A DNA stretch of 64,000 nt, from positions 930,001-994,000 of the forward strand of contig NZ_CP150170.1 in the NCBI RefSeq assembly GCF_037963865.1, in the 5' to 3' direction. The translations under genes and the position numbers were made by a program. Below are positions 35,192-42,947 of the stretch, piece by piece (positions within the stretch are counted from its first letter, which is position 1; each line of letters starts with the position of its first letter). Source of the stretch: Paenibacillus sp. FSL R10-2734 (GTDB lineage: Bacteria > Bacillota > Bacilli > Paenibacillales > Paenibacillaceae). Under the pieces are notes generated by a model. The model saw only the letters and a list, made by a program, of their open reading frames with translations, had not been told where the DNA came from and did no database searches.

Positions 35192-35509
35192 TTAGTTGCT
35201 GTTGCCGGGTGTTCGGCTGATCATAAGCTCGTATTTGTCGATCGAAGCGCCAAGAATAGCTTCATTTCCACCAGCACCGCGGTGTGATTGACGGAAGGAG
35301 TCGCTGGAGGTCCAGCCTTTGAACGCTTCTTCATTCTCCCACACGGTACAGATCTTTAATTCCTCAACACCTTCTTTGGCACTTCCGTGCCAAACTTCCA
35401 TGCGGACGAATCCTTGCATATCCTGTACACCATTATTTCCTCCAAAACGTTGAGCAATAGCTTCGGCATGACCTTCTTTAACCTTAATGGTATTTGTTAC
35501 TACCAGCAT
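35192..35509 (-). CDS. Heme-degrading monooxygenase-like (IsdG/HmoA) ABM-domain protein
   Basis: 105 residues. MLVVTNTIKVKEGHAEAIAQRF, GFVRMEVWH, KICTVWENEEAFKGWTSSDSFRQSHR matches IsdG/HmoA proteins, including the N (TNTIK), W and H (QSHR) positions that contact heme in IsdG. The family opens heme to release iron; other ABM proteins act on different substrates. ATG 35507-35509 was chosen because GGAGGT lies 10 bases upstream and the longer frame reads through it. No Fur box was found in front of it; the upstream region is full of repeats. Confidence 0.8.
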   Translation of the reverse strand: MLVVTNTIKVKEGHAEAIAQRFGGNNGVQDMQGFVRMEVWHGSAKEGVEELKICTVWENEEAFKGWTSSDSFRQSHRGAGGNEAILGASIDKYELMISRTPGNSN

Positions 35510-35755
35510 GATAGATAAACCTCCGATCAGCAGCATTATAATATCCATACATAAACATCCGGTTGAGCATATAATTGCACTATTCTCTGCAACTATATTC
35601 TATGAATCTGGCGCAAGGTCAAGAATTGCCTACTTTTAGTTGCACAGAGTGCAATTAAAGTGTGACGGTTCCTTTAATTTCGTTGAATAAATGTACAAAG
35701 TGCAACTATTGTCTATTCAAACGCTAAGTAGTCCAAAGCTCGAAGTAGCTAGCGG

Positions 35756-35831
35756 AACTACAAGCATCTACAGAAACTATAAGCACCTATCGTAACTATA
35801 AGCATCTACAGAAACTACAAGTAACCACCAA
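35756..35831. repeat. Four tandem copies of a 19-base unit
   Basis: Units begin at 35756, 35775, 35794 and 35813 and follow AACTAYAAGCAYCTAYMGW; the last copy is the most degenerate. Similar fragments continue to about 35880. Confidence 0.75.
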
Positions 35832-35945
35832 CCACAATACTTCACGTACTACAGGTATTACAAGCACTCAACATATTATTAGTACCAACGAATAAATAAG
35901 TACCCAAACTCCAATTGTCTACTCTGGTCCTGAAAGTGGAGTTTG

Positions 35946-36014
35946 ATTGCAGAAGGTGCAACAGAATAGCCAGAAAATAGTCTGGATAAGGTATTCTGTT
36001 GCATTCTGTACAAT
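35946..36014. repeat. Large hairpin formed by two oppositely oriented palindrome copies
   Basis: GCAACAGAATA (35958-35968) pairs exactly with TATTCTGTTGC (35992-36002). Pairing extends outward through AGAA/TTCT to ATTG/CAAT and inward by CCAGA/TCTGG, giving a stem of over 20 pairs. Confidence 0.7.
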
Positions 36015-36108
36015 TGGATCGAGGCTAAATCGCCCGAAAGCAGGGGTTTCCTCTAGTTTGATTGCACAAAGTGCAATCAGAGCCTGAAGTAGAACAGCCA
36101 GCTCTCTT

Positions 36109-36840
36109 TTATTGCGGATTGGTGGTCCAGAGACCTGCTGTTTTTAAGAAGACACGATCCGGCAGCTTCAATGCTGTTAACGCTAATTCAGCTACATCCT
36201 CAGGCTGCATCATACGATCCTCGTCACCGATCTTGAGACCAGCGTTGGAAGCTAGTTCGGTGTTTACCGTGCTTGGAGTCAAGGCAACGACGCGGATATT
36301 GTGCTTACGCACTTCCTGTGCGAGGGCTTCGGTCATACCCATCAGTGCGAACTTAGATGCGCAGTAAGCAGAGCCTGTTGCGAAGCCGCGTTCTCCGGCT
36401 GTAGAAGAAATATTGATGATATTTCCACCATTCTTTTCAATCATAGCTGGCAGCGCAGCGCGAGTTACATAATAGGTACCGTAAAGATTGACTTGGATGT
36501 GACGTTCCCAATCTGAAGGGTCCATTTCTACTAAAGTGCCGAATTTTGCAATTCCGGCATTGTTAATTAATGCATCAAATGTTCCTAACTCATTTTGCAG
36601 GTAAGCAACCGCACGTTCAGCTTCTTCGCGTACAGCGATATCCGCTACAGCAATGCTGACTTTCACGTCGTAGACTTCCGTTAAGGCTGATTTTAACGCT
36701 TCGAGATCACCTGAAGTTCTGGAGATCAGGCCTAAATTAGCACCTTCCTTAGCCAGTGCCATAGCCAAGGCTTTGCCGATCCCTTTGCCTGCACCAGTAA
36801 TTACAACACTCTTTCCTCTCAAATCCATCTCTGTCGCCAC
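36109..36840 (-). CDS. Short-chain dehydrogenase/reductase (FabG-like)
   Basis: 243 residues with the nucleotide motif VVITGAGKGIGKALA, NNAGIAKFG, the catalytic serine in INISSTAGE and the YxxxK pair in SAYCASKFALMG. Typical of 3-oxoacyl-ACP-reductase-like SDR enzymes; this family is broad and the substrate is unknown. Frame begins at GTG 36838-36840, which is almost on top of AAGGGAGA; the in-frame ATG 36826-36828 is a reasonable alternative start. A TATAAT lies upstream near 36880 on the minus strand. Confidence 0.88.
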   Translation of the reverse strand: MATEMDLRGKSVVITGAGKGIGKALAMALAKEGANLGLISRTSGDLEALKSALTEVYDVKVSIAVADIAVREEAERAVAYLQNELGTFDALINNAGIAKFGTLVEMDPSDWERHIQVNLYGTYYVTRAALPAMIEKNGGNIINISSTAGERGFATGSAYCASKFALMGMTEALAQEVRKHNIRVVALTPSTVNTELASNAGLKIGDEDRMMQPEDVAELALTALKLPDRVFLKTAGLWTTNPQ

Positions 36841-36973
36841 TCTCCCTTAAACATTTTCGAAGCTAATGCTTCATTCACGTCCTATTATACCTGAATGCGA
36901 TAGGGCAATTACAATCGCCCCTTTCATTAATATAGAGTTTTTCATGAATCTGAACTTTATTTTCATGAAGAGC

Positions 36974-38521
36974 TTATTCATAGAGCTTTGTCAGCGGCAC
37001 CGATGCGGGCCCCTCTAAGACTTCTCCATCGTAGGAGAAACGGGAGCCGTGGCAAGGGCAATCCCAAGAACGGTCGCCATCGTTCCAGTCGCATTCACAG
37101 CCCATATGGGTACACGTTCTGTCCACCAGATGTAGCTTCCCTTCTGGATCTTTGTATGCGCCGACTCGTTTGCCATCATGGAAGACAACAGCCCCTTCGT
37201 CTGCCTTCAAATCACTTGTCTTTTTGTGGACGATTTCAACTTTGCCTGCTACTAGCTCTTTTACCACATTGGCGTTTTGAACGATGAAGCTTTTTATGCT
37301 GGCGCCAGCTTTGAAGCGGGATGGATCGTACAGTTCCGTATAAGGATTATCTTTGCGCTGAATCTGATCCGAGATGATCTGAGCGGCCAAGGTACCGCTT
37401 GACATGCCCCATTTTCCGTATCCAGTAGCGATATAAATTTCTTCGTTATCCGAGATCTTGCCAATGTAGGGTACCCTGTCCAGCGTAATTAAATCTTGTG
37501 CTGACCAGCGGTAAGGGATAGCTTTGATGCCGAGCAAGTGGCCTGCGAATAGTTCTAGATTCTCATAATGACCTATCGTGCAGATGCCTTGGCCTGTCTT
37601 ATGATTCTCGCCCCCGACGATAACCAGATTCCGGCCTTCCCACTCAACAGCACGTAGAGAACGGGTTGGTTCGCTGGCACTTAAATACATTCCGCCCTCA
37701 AAATCCGTTTCAGGCTGGATCGCCAGACAATAGGAACGTTCAGCATGCAGTCGCGAGAAATATAACACACCACCATCATAGAAAGGGAAATGAGAAGCCG
37801 ACACGGCGTAACGGCAGGTAATCCGATAGTCGTTTTTTTCCGTGAAAAGCGTAAGCTTATCGTTCTTCTCCACCTTGTCCGCCATCATCGTATGCTCGTA
37901 GATCACGCCACCTTTTTCCACAATAACCTTTAACAATGCCTTCAGATATTGCAGGGGGTGAAAGCGAGCTTGTTCTGGTAATTTAATAGCACCACTTGCC
38001 ATCAGAGGGATAGGGACGTTATCCAGCCATTCCCCGGGCAGACCCAATTGTTCATAGGCTTTATACTCTTCCTCTAACTGTTTAAGCGTTTGAGGGTCTT
38101 CAGCATCTGCGTATAGATAGGCTGCCTCACGTTTTATGCCGCAAGAGACTTCAAGCTCTTCAGCCGTATTTAAGATCCAATTCATAGCCTCATTGTTCGA
38201 TTGATAATAGAGCCGGGCATTCTCTTCCCCGAAATGCTTCAGCAAATGATGATAGATTAGACCATGCTGAGCGGAGATTTTGGCACTGGTAAAACCCGTA
38301 GTACCACTGAGAATTTCCCCTGCCTCCAGGAGCGTGACTTTATATCCTGCTTTGCTTAGAAGGTAGGCTGTAGTAATGCCTGTAATACCGCCGCCTACCA
38401 CTGCGACATCTGTAGAAATATCTTCAGTCAGCTTTGGAAAAGCCGGTAAATCCGTAGTGTCTCTCCATAGTGATTCTGGAAATTGCGGAAGACCTTGCGT
38501 TATTTTACGGTGTGGATCCAT
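36974..38521 (-). CDS. FAD-dependent oxidase (DAO) fused to a Rieske [2Fe-2S] domain
   Basis: 515 residues. Residues ~35-400 are a DAO-type flavoprotein with the dinucleotide motif DVAVVGGGITGITTAYLLSKAG and the C-terminal flavin segment YIATGYGKWGMSSGT. Residues ~420-515 are a Rieske domain with the iron-sulfur ligand boxes CTHMGC and CPCHGSRF. Such fusions are found in bacteria next to amine or amino-acid oxidation genes. The Rieske module may pass electrons from the flavin. Substrate unknown. The start is ATG 38519-38521 after GAGGGG. It is divergent from the germination operon. Confidence 0.88.
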   Translation of the reverse strand: MDPHRKITQGLPQFPESLWRDTTDLPAFPKLTEDISTDVAVVGGGITGITTAYLLSKAGYKVTLLEAGEILSGTTGFTSAKISAQHGLIYHHLLKHFGEENARLYYQSNNEAMNWILNTAEELEVSCGIKREAAYLYADAEDPQTLKQLEEEYKAYEQLGLPGEWLDNVPIPLMASGAIKLPEQARFHPLQYLKALLKVIVEKGGVIYEHTMMADKVEKNDKLTLFTEKNDYRITCRYAVSASHFPFYDGGVLYFSRLHAERSYCLAIQPETDFEGGMYLSASEPTRSLRAVEWEGRNLVIVGGENHKTGQGICTIGHYENLELFAGHLLGIKAIPYRWSAQDLITLDRVPYIGKISDNEEIYIATGYGKWGMSSGTLAAQIISDQIQRKDNPYTELYDPSRFKAGASIKSFIVQNANVVKELVAGKVEIVHKKTSDLKADEGAVVFHDGKRVGAYKDPEGKLHLVDRTCTHMGCECDWNDGDRSWDCPCHGSRFSYDGEVLEGPASVPLTKLYE

Positions 38522-38609
38522 TTAATACCCCTCCATCTATCTGTACAATCCTCATCTCATTTATTACCACAGTCTCGTCAAAAGAAACTCCATATTCACA
38601 CATGCAGTG

Positions 38610-38639
38610 CATGAATTCAGAGAAACAGTGCCAAAATAA
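38610..38639 (+). promoter_or_regulatory. Candidate sigma-G promoter of the germination operon
   Basis: GCATG (38610-38614), exactly 18 bases, CAAAATA (38633-38639), which fits the forespore consensus GNATR-N18-CATNNTA with one difference. It lies 43 bases before gerKA-like ATG 38682. Germination receptors are in the sigma-G regulon of Bacillus. Confidence 0.55.
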
Positions 38640-38681
38640 GGTGACATTCGGGAAGCGCAGGATAAATAGGAGGGATGATCC

Positions 38682-40040
38682 ATGTCAGTTCAACAGGATA
38701 AGTCTAATGTTTCTCTGGAATGGATCAAGGGTGAGTTGAACGGATTTGCCGATTTAATCGACAGGACGCTCGTTGCACCTTTTGGGCAGATTACTCTGCT
38801 TTATATAAAAAGCGTTACAGATTCGCAGACTCTCAGTAGTCATGTGATTGCGCCATTTTATGAGATGGGAAATACTAACGCTTACCGCGATTATATTACG
38901 ACGTATCCGGGCAGTGAAGGTGAGACTTCTGGGGAAACAGCGATCGAGCTTTTACTTAGCGGCTATGTCCTTCTGAGCATAAATGATGTGATCTGTTTCT
39001 TTGATGCTATGAGTATGGAGAGCAGCGGTGTCAGTGAAACGTCTGCTGAAAGCATTTCACAGGGGCCTTCTGATGCACTAACGGAGGATCTTGCGGTGAA
39101 TCTGAACATGATTCGTCGGCGCTATCAATCCACTAATCTCAAAATGGAAACTATGGTCATCGGCGAAGTCTCCAAAACAAAGGTGGCGATTCTATACGAC
39201 ATCAATCGTGTTGATCATAATGTATTAGAGGAATTAAGGGAGAAGATGAATACACTAAAGGTTGATATTTTACAGGCTACGGGAGAACTTGAGAAGTTTA
39301 TAAGCAGTGACAGTCTGAGAATATTGCCCAAGTCCATCGTGACCGAAAGACCAGATAGAGTTGTGTTTAACTTGTCTGAAGGAAAAGTAGCGATACTGCT
39401 GGATACAACGGGATATGCGATAGTGTTGCCTTCCATATTTAATGATTTCTTTACATCTATGGATGATAAAATACAATTTCCTATCGTGGGCCGTTTCTTA
39501 AAGCTACTCCGAATTATCGGTGTGTGCATGACATTGTGGCTGCCTGCAGTCTATGTAACACTCACCTCTTATAACCCGGAAATTATTCGTGTGCAGGTTG
39601 CACTGCTCATTTCGGGTAGTCGTGCGACCGTGCCTTATCCATCTTTTGTGGAAGTGCTCTTAATGCTTATGATGATGGAATTTCTGACCGAAGCGAGTTT
39701 ACGACTTCCCAAGGCGATTGGTCCTACGGCCACGACGGTCGGAGGTTTAATCTTAGGACAGGCAGCGACGGCGGCAGGGCTTGTAGGTAATATTATGATT
39801 ATATTGGTCTCTGCCGTTGCGATATCCAATTTTTTGATACCTCTGAATATGATGAGCTTGTCGATACGCGTGCTGAAGTATATTTTCCTTATTGCTGCCG
39901 CTGTTCTAGGAATGGTTGGTGTAGTGGTCTGTGTGGTGGGATTCGCGATGTATTTATGCAAGCAGCGCAGCTTTGGACAACCCTATTTCAGATTGTTTTT
40001 TCTTGATAACCTTGGTAAAAAGAAGGGCGGGGAACATTGA
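38682..40040 (+). CDS. gerKA: Spore germination receptor subunit A (GerA/GerKA family)
   Basis: 452 residues. An N-terminal soluble domain (about 1-270) carries the family pattern GEVSKTKVAILYDINRVDHN... and GRFLKLLRIIGVCMTLWLPAVYVTL at the start of four or five C-terminal membrane helices. Subunit A of nutrient germination receptors sits in the spore inner membrane with B and C. The gene is somewhat shorter than typical Bacillus members. It overlaps gerKB by one base (TGATG). The gerK symbol is a family label; which nutrient it senses cannot be read. Confidence 0.85.
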   Translation: MSVQQDKSNVSLEWIKGELNGFADLIDRTLVAPFGQITLLYIKSVTDSQTLSSHVIAPFYEMGNTNAYRDYITTYPGSEGETSGETAIELLLSGYVLLSINDVICFFDAMSMESSGVSETSAESISQGPSDALTEDLAVNLNMIRRRYQSTNLKMETMVIGEVSKTKVAILYDINRVDHNVLEELREKMNTLKVDILQATGELEKFISSDSLRILPKSIVTERPDRVVFNLSEGKVAILLDTTGYAIVLPSIFNDFFTSMDDKIQFPIVGRFLKLLRIIGVCMTLWLPAVYVTLTSYNPEIIRVQVALLISGSRATVPYPSFVEVLLMLMMMEFLTEASLRLPKAIGPTATTVGGLILGQAATAAGLVGNIMIILVSAVAISNFLIPLNMMSLSIRVLKYIFLIAAAVLGMVGVVVCVVGFAMYLCKQRSFGQPYFRLFFLDNLGKKKGGEH

Positions 40041-41140
40041 TGGCCAAAAGCCGTTATTTCTACTGTCTTTTTCTGATGAATAGCTTGATCAACATCATTA
40101 ATTTTGTTCCTAGGGAATTAATAGATAGACGCTTTGACGGTGCATTAATCTCCATACTAATCGCAACGATCCTAGGCACATTATTTGTCTATATTTTTAC
40201 TACATTGATTGCTAAATTCCCTGGAAAGGGTTTTCCAGAAATATTTAATCCTCTACTTCCTAAGCTGTTTGTTAAACTCTTACTAGTGTTTTTTGCTGGT
40301 TTATGGTGTGTGGCTGGGGGGATTACATTGCTTTCTTTTGTAGATATTACACTGCGGTATATCAGTCCGGATTCAAGTCCATTTACAGTCGTGATCAGCT
40401 TTCTGATATTGGTTTGCATCTGCTGTCGTTTTGATTCTCTATCACTTTTGTATGGACTTGAAATCATTCTAACCGTGACGTTACCGTTAATACTCTATGG
40501 CATCGTAAAAGCGCTGGTAAATCCGGATTTCAATTGGGATTCTGTTCTACAGGTCACTACATATATCTGGCATAAGCCGGATCTAATGAGCCTTGCGGCA
40601 GCCACCTTTTCGTTTAGTGGTTATATTAATCTGGCCATATTTAATCGGGTATTTCATGGTTTAAAGCTAAAGCATGTCTGGATTTTAGGGGTGGAAGGAC
40701 TACTCGTACTTCTCATAACCTTCTTTGTGCCTATCGGTTATTTCGGAACCGTTGCGATCGAAAGACATGTGTATACGTGGTTCTCGACGGCAGACAGTAT
40801 CCGGATTGAATCCTTTATTATTGAACGGATGCTGTTTATTTTTTATTTTGCCTACATGACTTTATCTCTGGTAAGTGCAATTGTTCATTGGCATGTGGGC
40901 CTAGAACTATTTAAAAGTGCCATCTCATCTGTCAAAAAACAATCCCCAAAGGTAGAGCGGTGGAAAGAGTGGAGCATCCTGTGCTTGTTCAGCGGAGTGG
41001 TCCTTTCCTTAATCTGGCTGGATCAATATCAACTTAATTTAATGGGCGCTTGGTTTCTACAAATCCGCTGGTTTGGTGAGATGTTCTTAATCGCCCTGCT
41101 GTTTTATTGTTATCGCAAAGCAAGGAGGCAGGGCTTGTGA
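40040..41140 (+). CDS. gerKB: Spore germination receptor subunit B (GerAB/GerKB family permease)
   Basis: 366-367 residues with ten hydrophobic segments, in the amino-acid/polyamine-type fold of GerAB proteins, the likely nutrient-binding subunit. Start chosen at ATG 40040, overlapping the stop of gerKA in TGATG, after GGCGGGGAA; a TTG three bases earlier is also in frame. It overlaps gerKC by 4 bases (GTGA). Substrate unknown. Confidence 0.85.
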   Translation: MAKSRYFYCLFLMNSLINIINFVPRELIDRRFDGALISILIATILGTLFVYIFTTLIAKFPGKGFPEIFNPLLPKLFVKLLLVFFAGLWCVAGGITLLSFVDITLRYISPDSSPFTVVISFLILVCICCRFDSLSLLYGLEIILTVTLPLILYGIVKALVNPDFNWDSVLQVTTYIWHKPDLMSLAAATFSFSGYINLAIFNRVFHGLKLKHVWILGVEGLLVLLITFFVPIGYFGTVAIERHVYTWFSTADSIRIESFIIERMLFIFYFAYMTLSLVSAIVHWHVGLELFKSAISSVKKQSPKVERWKEWSILCLFSGVVLSLIWLDQYQLNLMGAWFLQIRWFGEMFLIALLFYCYRKARRQGL

Positions 41141-42234
41141 GAAAAGCGCTTAGTGCAATAGGAATTGTGTTACTACTACTCCTTCCTGGCTGTGACTTCA
41201 AGGAGATTGATCTGCGGATATTTGTACTGGCGATCGGTGTTGACCCTGGTGAAGCAGAAGGGAATTTCAAGATTAGTTTGAAGCTTGCCATCCCTCAGGG
41301 GGATGTTACCAAGATTGATGAGAAGATGCAGATATTGACCGAAGAGTCCCCAAGTATCTCGGAAGCGCTTCGTAGAATGAAATCTAGGGTATCGAAGGAG
41401 CTGGATTATACACATTGTAAATCGCTTATTTTGGGGGAAGGGATTGCACGCAAGGATATTCAGCATGTGATGGATTGGGCGGTGCGGCGCAGAGATATTC
41501 AGCTTATTCTCAATTTTGGAGTGGGGCGTCCGGATGCACTTCGAGTGTTGAAGGTAAGACCCCAATCGGAGCATATCCCATCGAATTCTCTTATTCTGGC
41601 TATGAGTGGTCAGGGAACGGAGTCTCCTTTTATTTCCAGTGTGTATTCCTTTCAACTGATGAGAAATATTTACGAGAAGGGTATTGATCCGATTCTACCG
41701 ATTATCGAGACTGAAGGGGAAAATGAGTTCATCATTAACAAAATCGCTCTGCTGGATAGCCAGAAAATCAAGATGGTTCTTACCCCGGATGAAACTCGAC
41801 TGTACAATCTGCTGTCGCGCTCGAACCTGCGGACTAATTTACCCGCCCATTTGGAGGGAATCATGTATCAGTATTATACAGAGAGATCATCTTCGAACTA
41901 CAAGATATTAAATCCGGAGAGCGGGAAAGCTACTATTCGATATCATATTAAGATTAAAGGGATCCTCGAAGAAAGCAGCAGTCCGGATTTGGTGACTCAT
42001 GGTATGTTGGAGGAAATTGCGATAGCAGGGGGAAAGGAACTTGAGAAGGATGTATTGTCATTGTTAACTAAAATACAAGCTAGTGGTCTGGATCCTTTTG
42101 GATGGGGTCTGCATTATGGAGCTAGACATTTTAATAATGATACAGAAATGGAAGTGTGGAAGGGGCTCTATACTGGGCTCGATTTTCAGGTCAAAGCAGA
42201 CATTGATATCAAATATTCTGGATTAATCAAGTAA
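41137..42234 (+). CDS. gerKC: Spore germination receptor subunit C, lipoprotein (GerAC/GerKC family)
   Basis: 365 residues. The N-terminus VRKALSAIGIVLLLLLPGC is a lipoprotein signal with lipobox LPGC, then DFKEIDLRIFVLAIGVD, the family opening. It would be anchored to the outer face of the spore inner membrane. The start is GTG 41137, 7 bases after AAGGAGGC; the frame upstream to 41107 lies within gerKB. The three ger genes overlap and form one operon. Confidence 0.88.
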   Translation: MRKALSAIGIVLLLLLPGCDFKEIDLRIFVLAIGVDPGEAEGNFKISLKLAIPQGDVTKIDEKMQILTEESPSISEALRRMKSRVSKELDYTHCKSLILGEGIARKDIQHVMDWAVRRRDIQLILNFGVGRPDALRVLKVRPQSEHIPSNSLILAMSGQGTESPFISSVYSFQLMRNIYEKGIDPILPIIETEGENEFIINKIALLDSQKIKMVLTPDETRLYNLLSRSNLRTNLPAHLEGIMYQYYTERSSSNYKILNPESGKATIRYHIKIKGILEESSSPDLVTHGMLEEIAIAGGKELEKDVLSLLTKIQASGLDPFGWGLHYGARHFNNDTEMEVWKGLYTGLDFQVKADIDIKYSGLIK

Positions 42235-42325
42235 CTGAGAAAGTAATGAGTGGATAAAAGTGGGATTGACGTTCTTACATTCACGATTTATACTTGATCT
42301 AAAAACAAGTTAGAGGATGATAGCA

Positions 42326-42721
42326 ATGAAAAGTCTAAATTTGACTTCCCAACGTCAAGCCGTTTACGATATCGTCCTTAATTCACATGACCATCCCACT
42401 GCTGCGGAAGTAATGAACCGGCTAGTAGAACAGGGTCATAGCTTAGCATACGGTACTGTATATAACTCCCTGCGTTATCTTTCAGATAAACAAATGATTA
42501 GAGAGCTCAAGCTTGGTGAGGCTGCCAGCAGATATGATGCCCGCATGGATGATCACCAGCATATCATTTGTGAGGTGTGCGGTGCGGTTGACGAAGTGAT
42601 GAACCAAGTTCCACGAGATTGGATGAACACAGTGGCCAAGGATACAGGTTATACCATTGGTCATGCCCATGTCGTATTTGGGGGCGTCTGCCCGAACTGT
42701 AAGAATAAGAACGTGAACTAG
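42326..42721 (+). CDS. Fur/PerR-family metalloregulator, PerR-like
   Basis: 131 residues. The winged helix (LTSQRQAVYDIVLNS, GTVYNSLRYLSDKQMIRE) is followed by GEAASRYDARMDDHQHIICEVCGAVDEV and GGVCPNCK, giving the two CxxC pairs of the structural zinc site. H and D positions equivalent to the PerR regulatory site (HDHPTA, SRYD, DHQH) are present. In an ungapped alignment the residue matching PerR D104 is Glu, as in Fur, with an Asp one place earlier. The start is ATG 42326, 9 bases after AGAGG (ATG 42317 overlaps it). Peroxide sensing is therefore uncertain. Confidence 0.82.
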   Translation: MKSLNLTSQRQAVYDIVLNSHDHPTAAEVMNRLVEQGHSLAYGTVYNSLRYLSDKQMIRELKLGEAASRYDARMDDHQHIICEVCGAVDEVMNQVPRDWMNTVAKDTGYTIGHAHVVFGGVCPNCKNKNVN

Positions 42722-42777
42722 GATGAAAGAACCGACCTTTTGCTGCGGTAATGATAAGTAAATAGGTATATTTGAGC

Positions 42778-42806
42778 AGACCGCTTCCTTTAAAGCGGTC
42801 TTTTTG
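42778..42806 (+). terminator. Terminator after the Fur/PerR-family gene
   Basis: AGACCGCTT/AAGCGGTCT stem, short loop and T5 tail. Confidence 0.85.
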
Positions 42807-42947
42807 TTGCGTTTATATGACAATTCTTAAGAATGATGAGAAAAATGAAGAAAGATAGGAGGAAAATCGGTTCCAAAGGAGGATATATAATTATATATTA
42901 AGTTTGGCAAATATGTCCTTCTTTAAGACTTGAAGAGAGAGAGTGTG

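Larger units (their letters stand above)
35510..36108. repeat. Palindrome-rich intergenic region with six TTGCAC-N3-GTGCAA-like sites
   Basis: About 600 bases without a gene. Variants of the palindrome TTGCACNNNGTGCAA occur near 35575-35592, at 35640-35654, 35692-35706, 35947-35961, 35999-36013 and 36062-36076. Two of them (35640, 36062) are perfect apart from the 3-base centre. Between them lie a 4x19-base tandem repeat (35756-35831) and a large hairpin (35946-36014). It is flanked by two genes reading away on the minus strand. I see no coding frame. Confidence 0.7.

Noticed and set aside
35756..35831. Tandem repeats considered as a CRISPR array
   Set aside because: Units of 19 bases abut with no spacers, and no cas genes are near.
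39215..39529. Minus-strand frame inside gerKA
   Set aside because: Antisense shadow of a well-supported gene, Ser/Thr-rich, no ribosome site.
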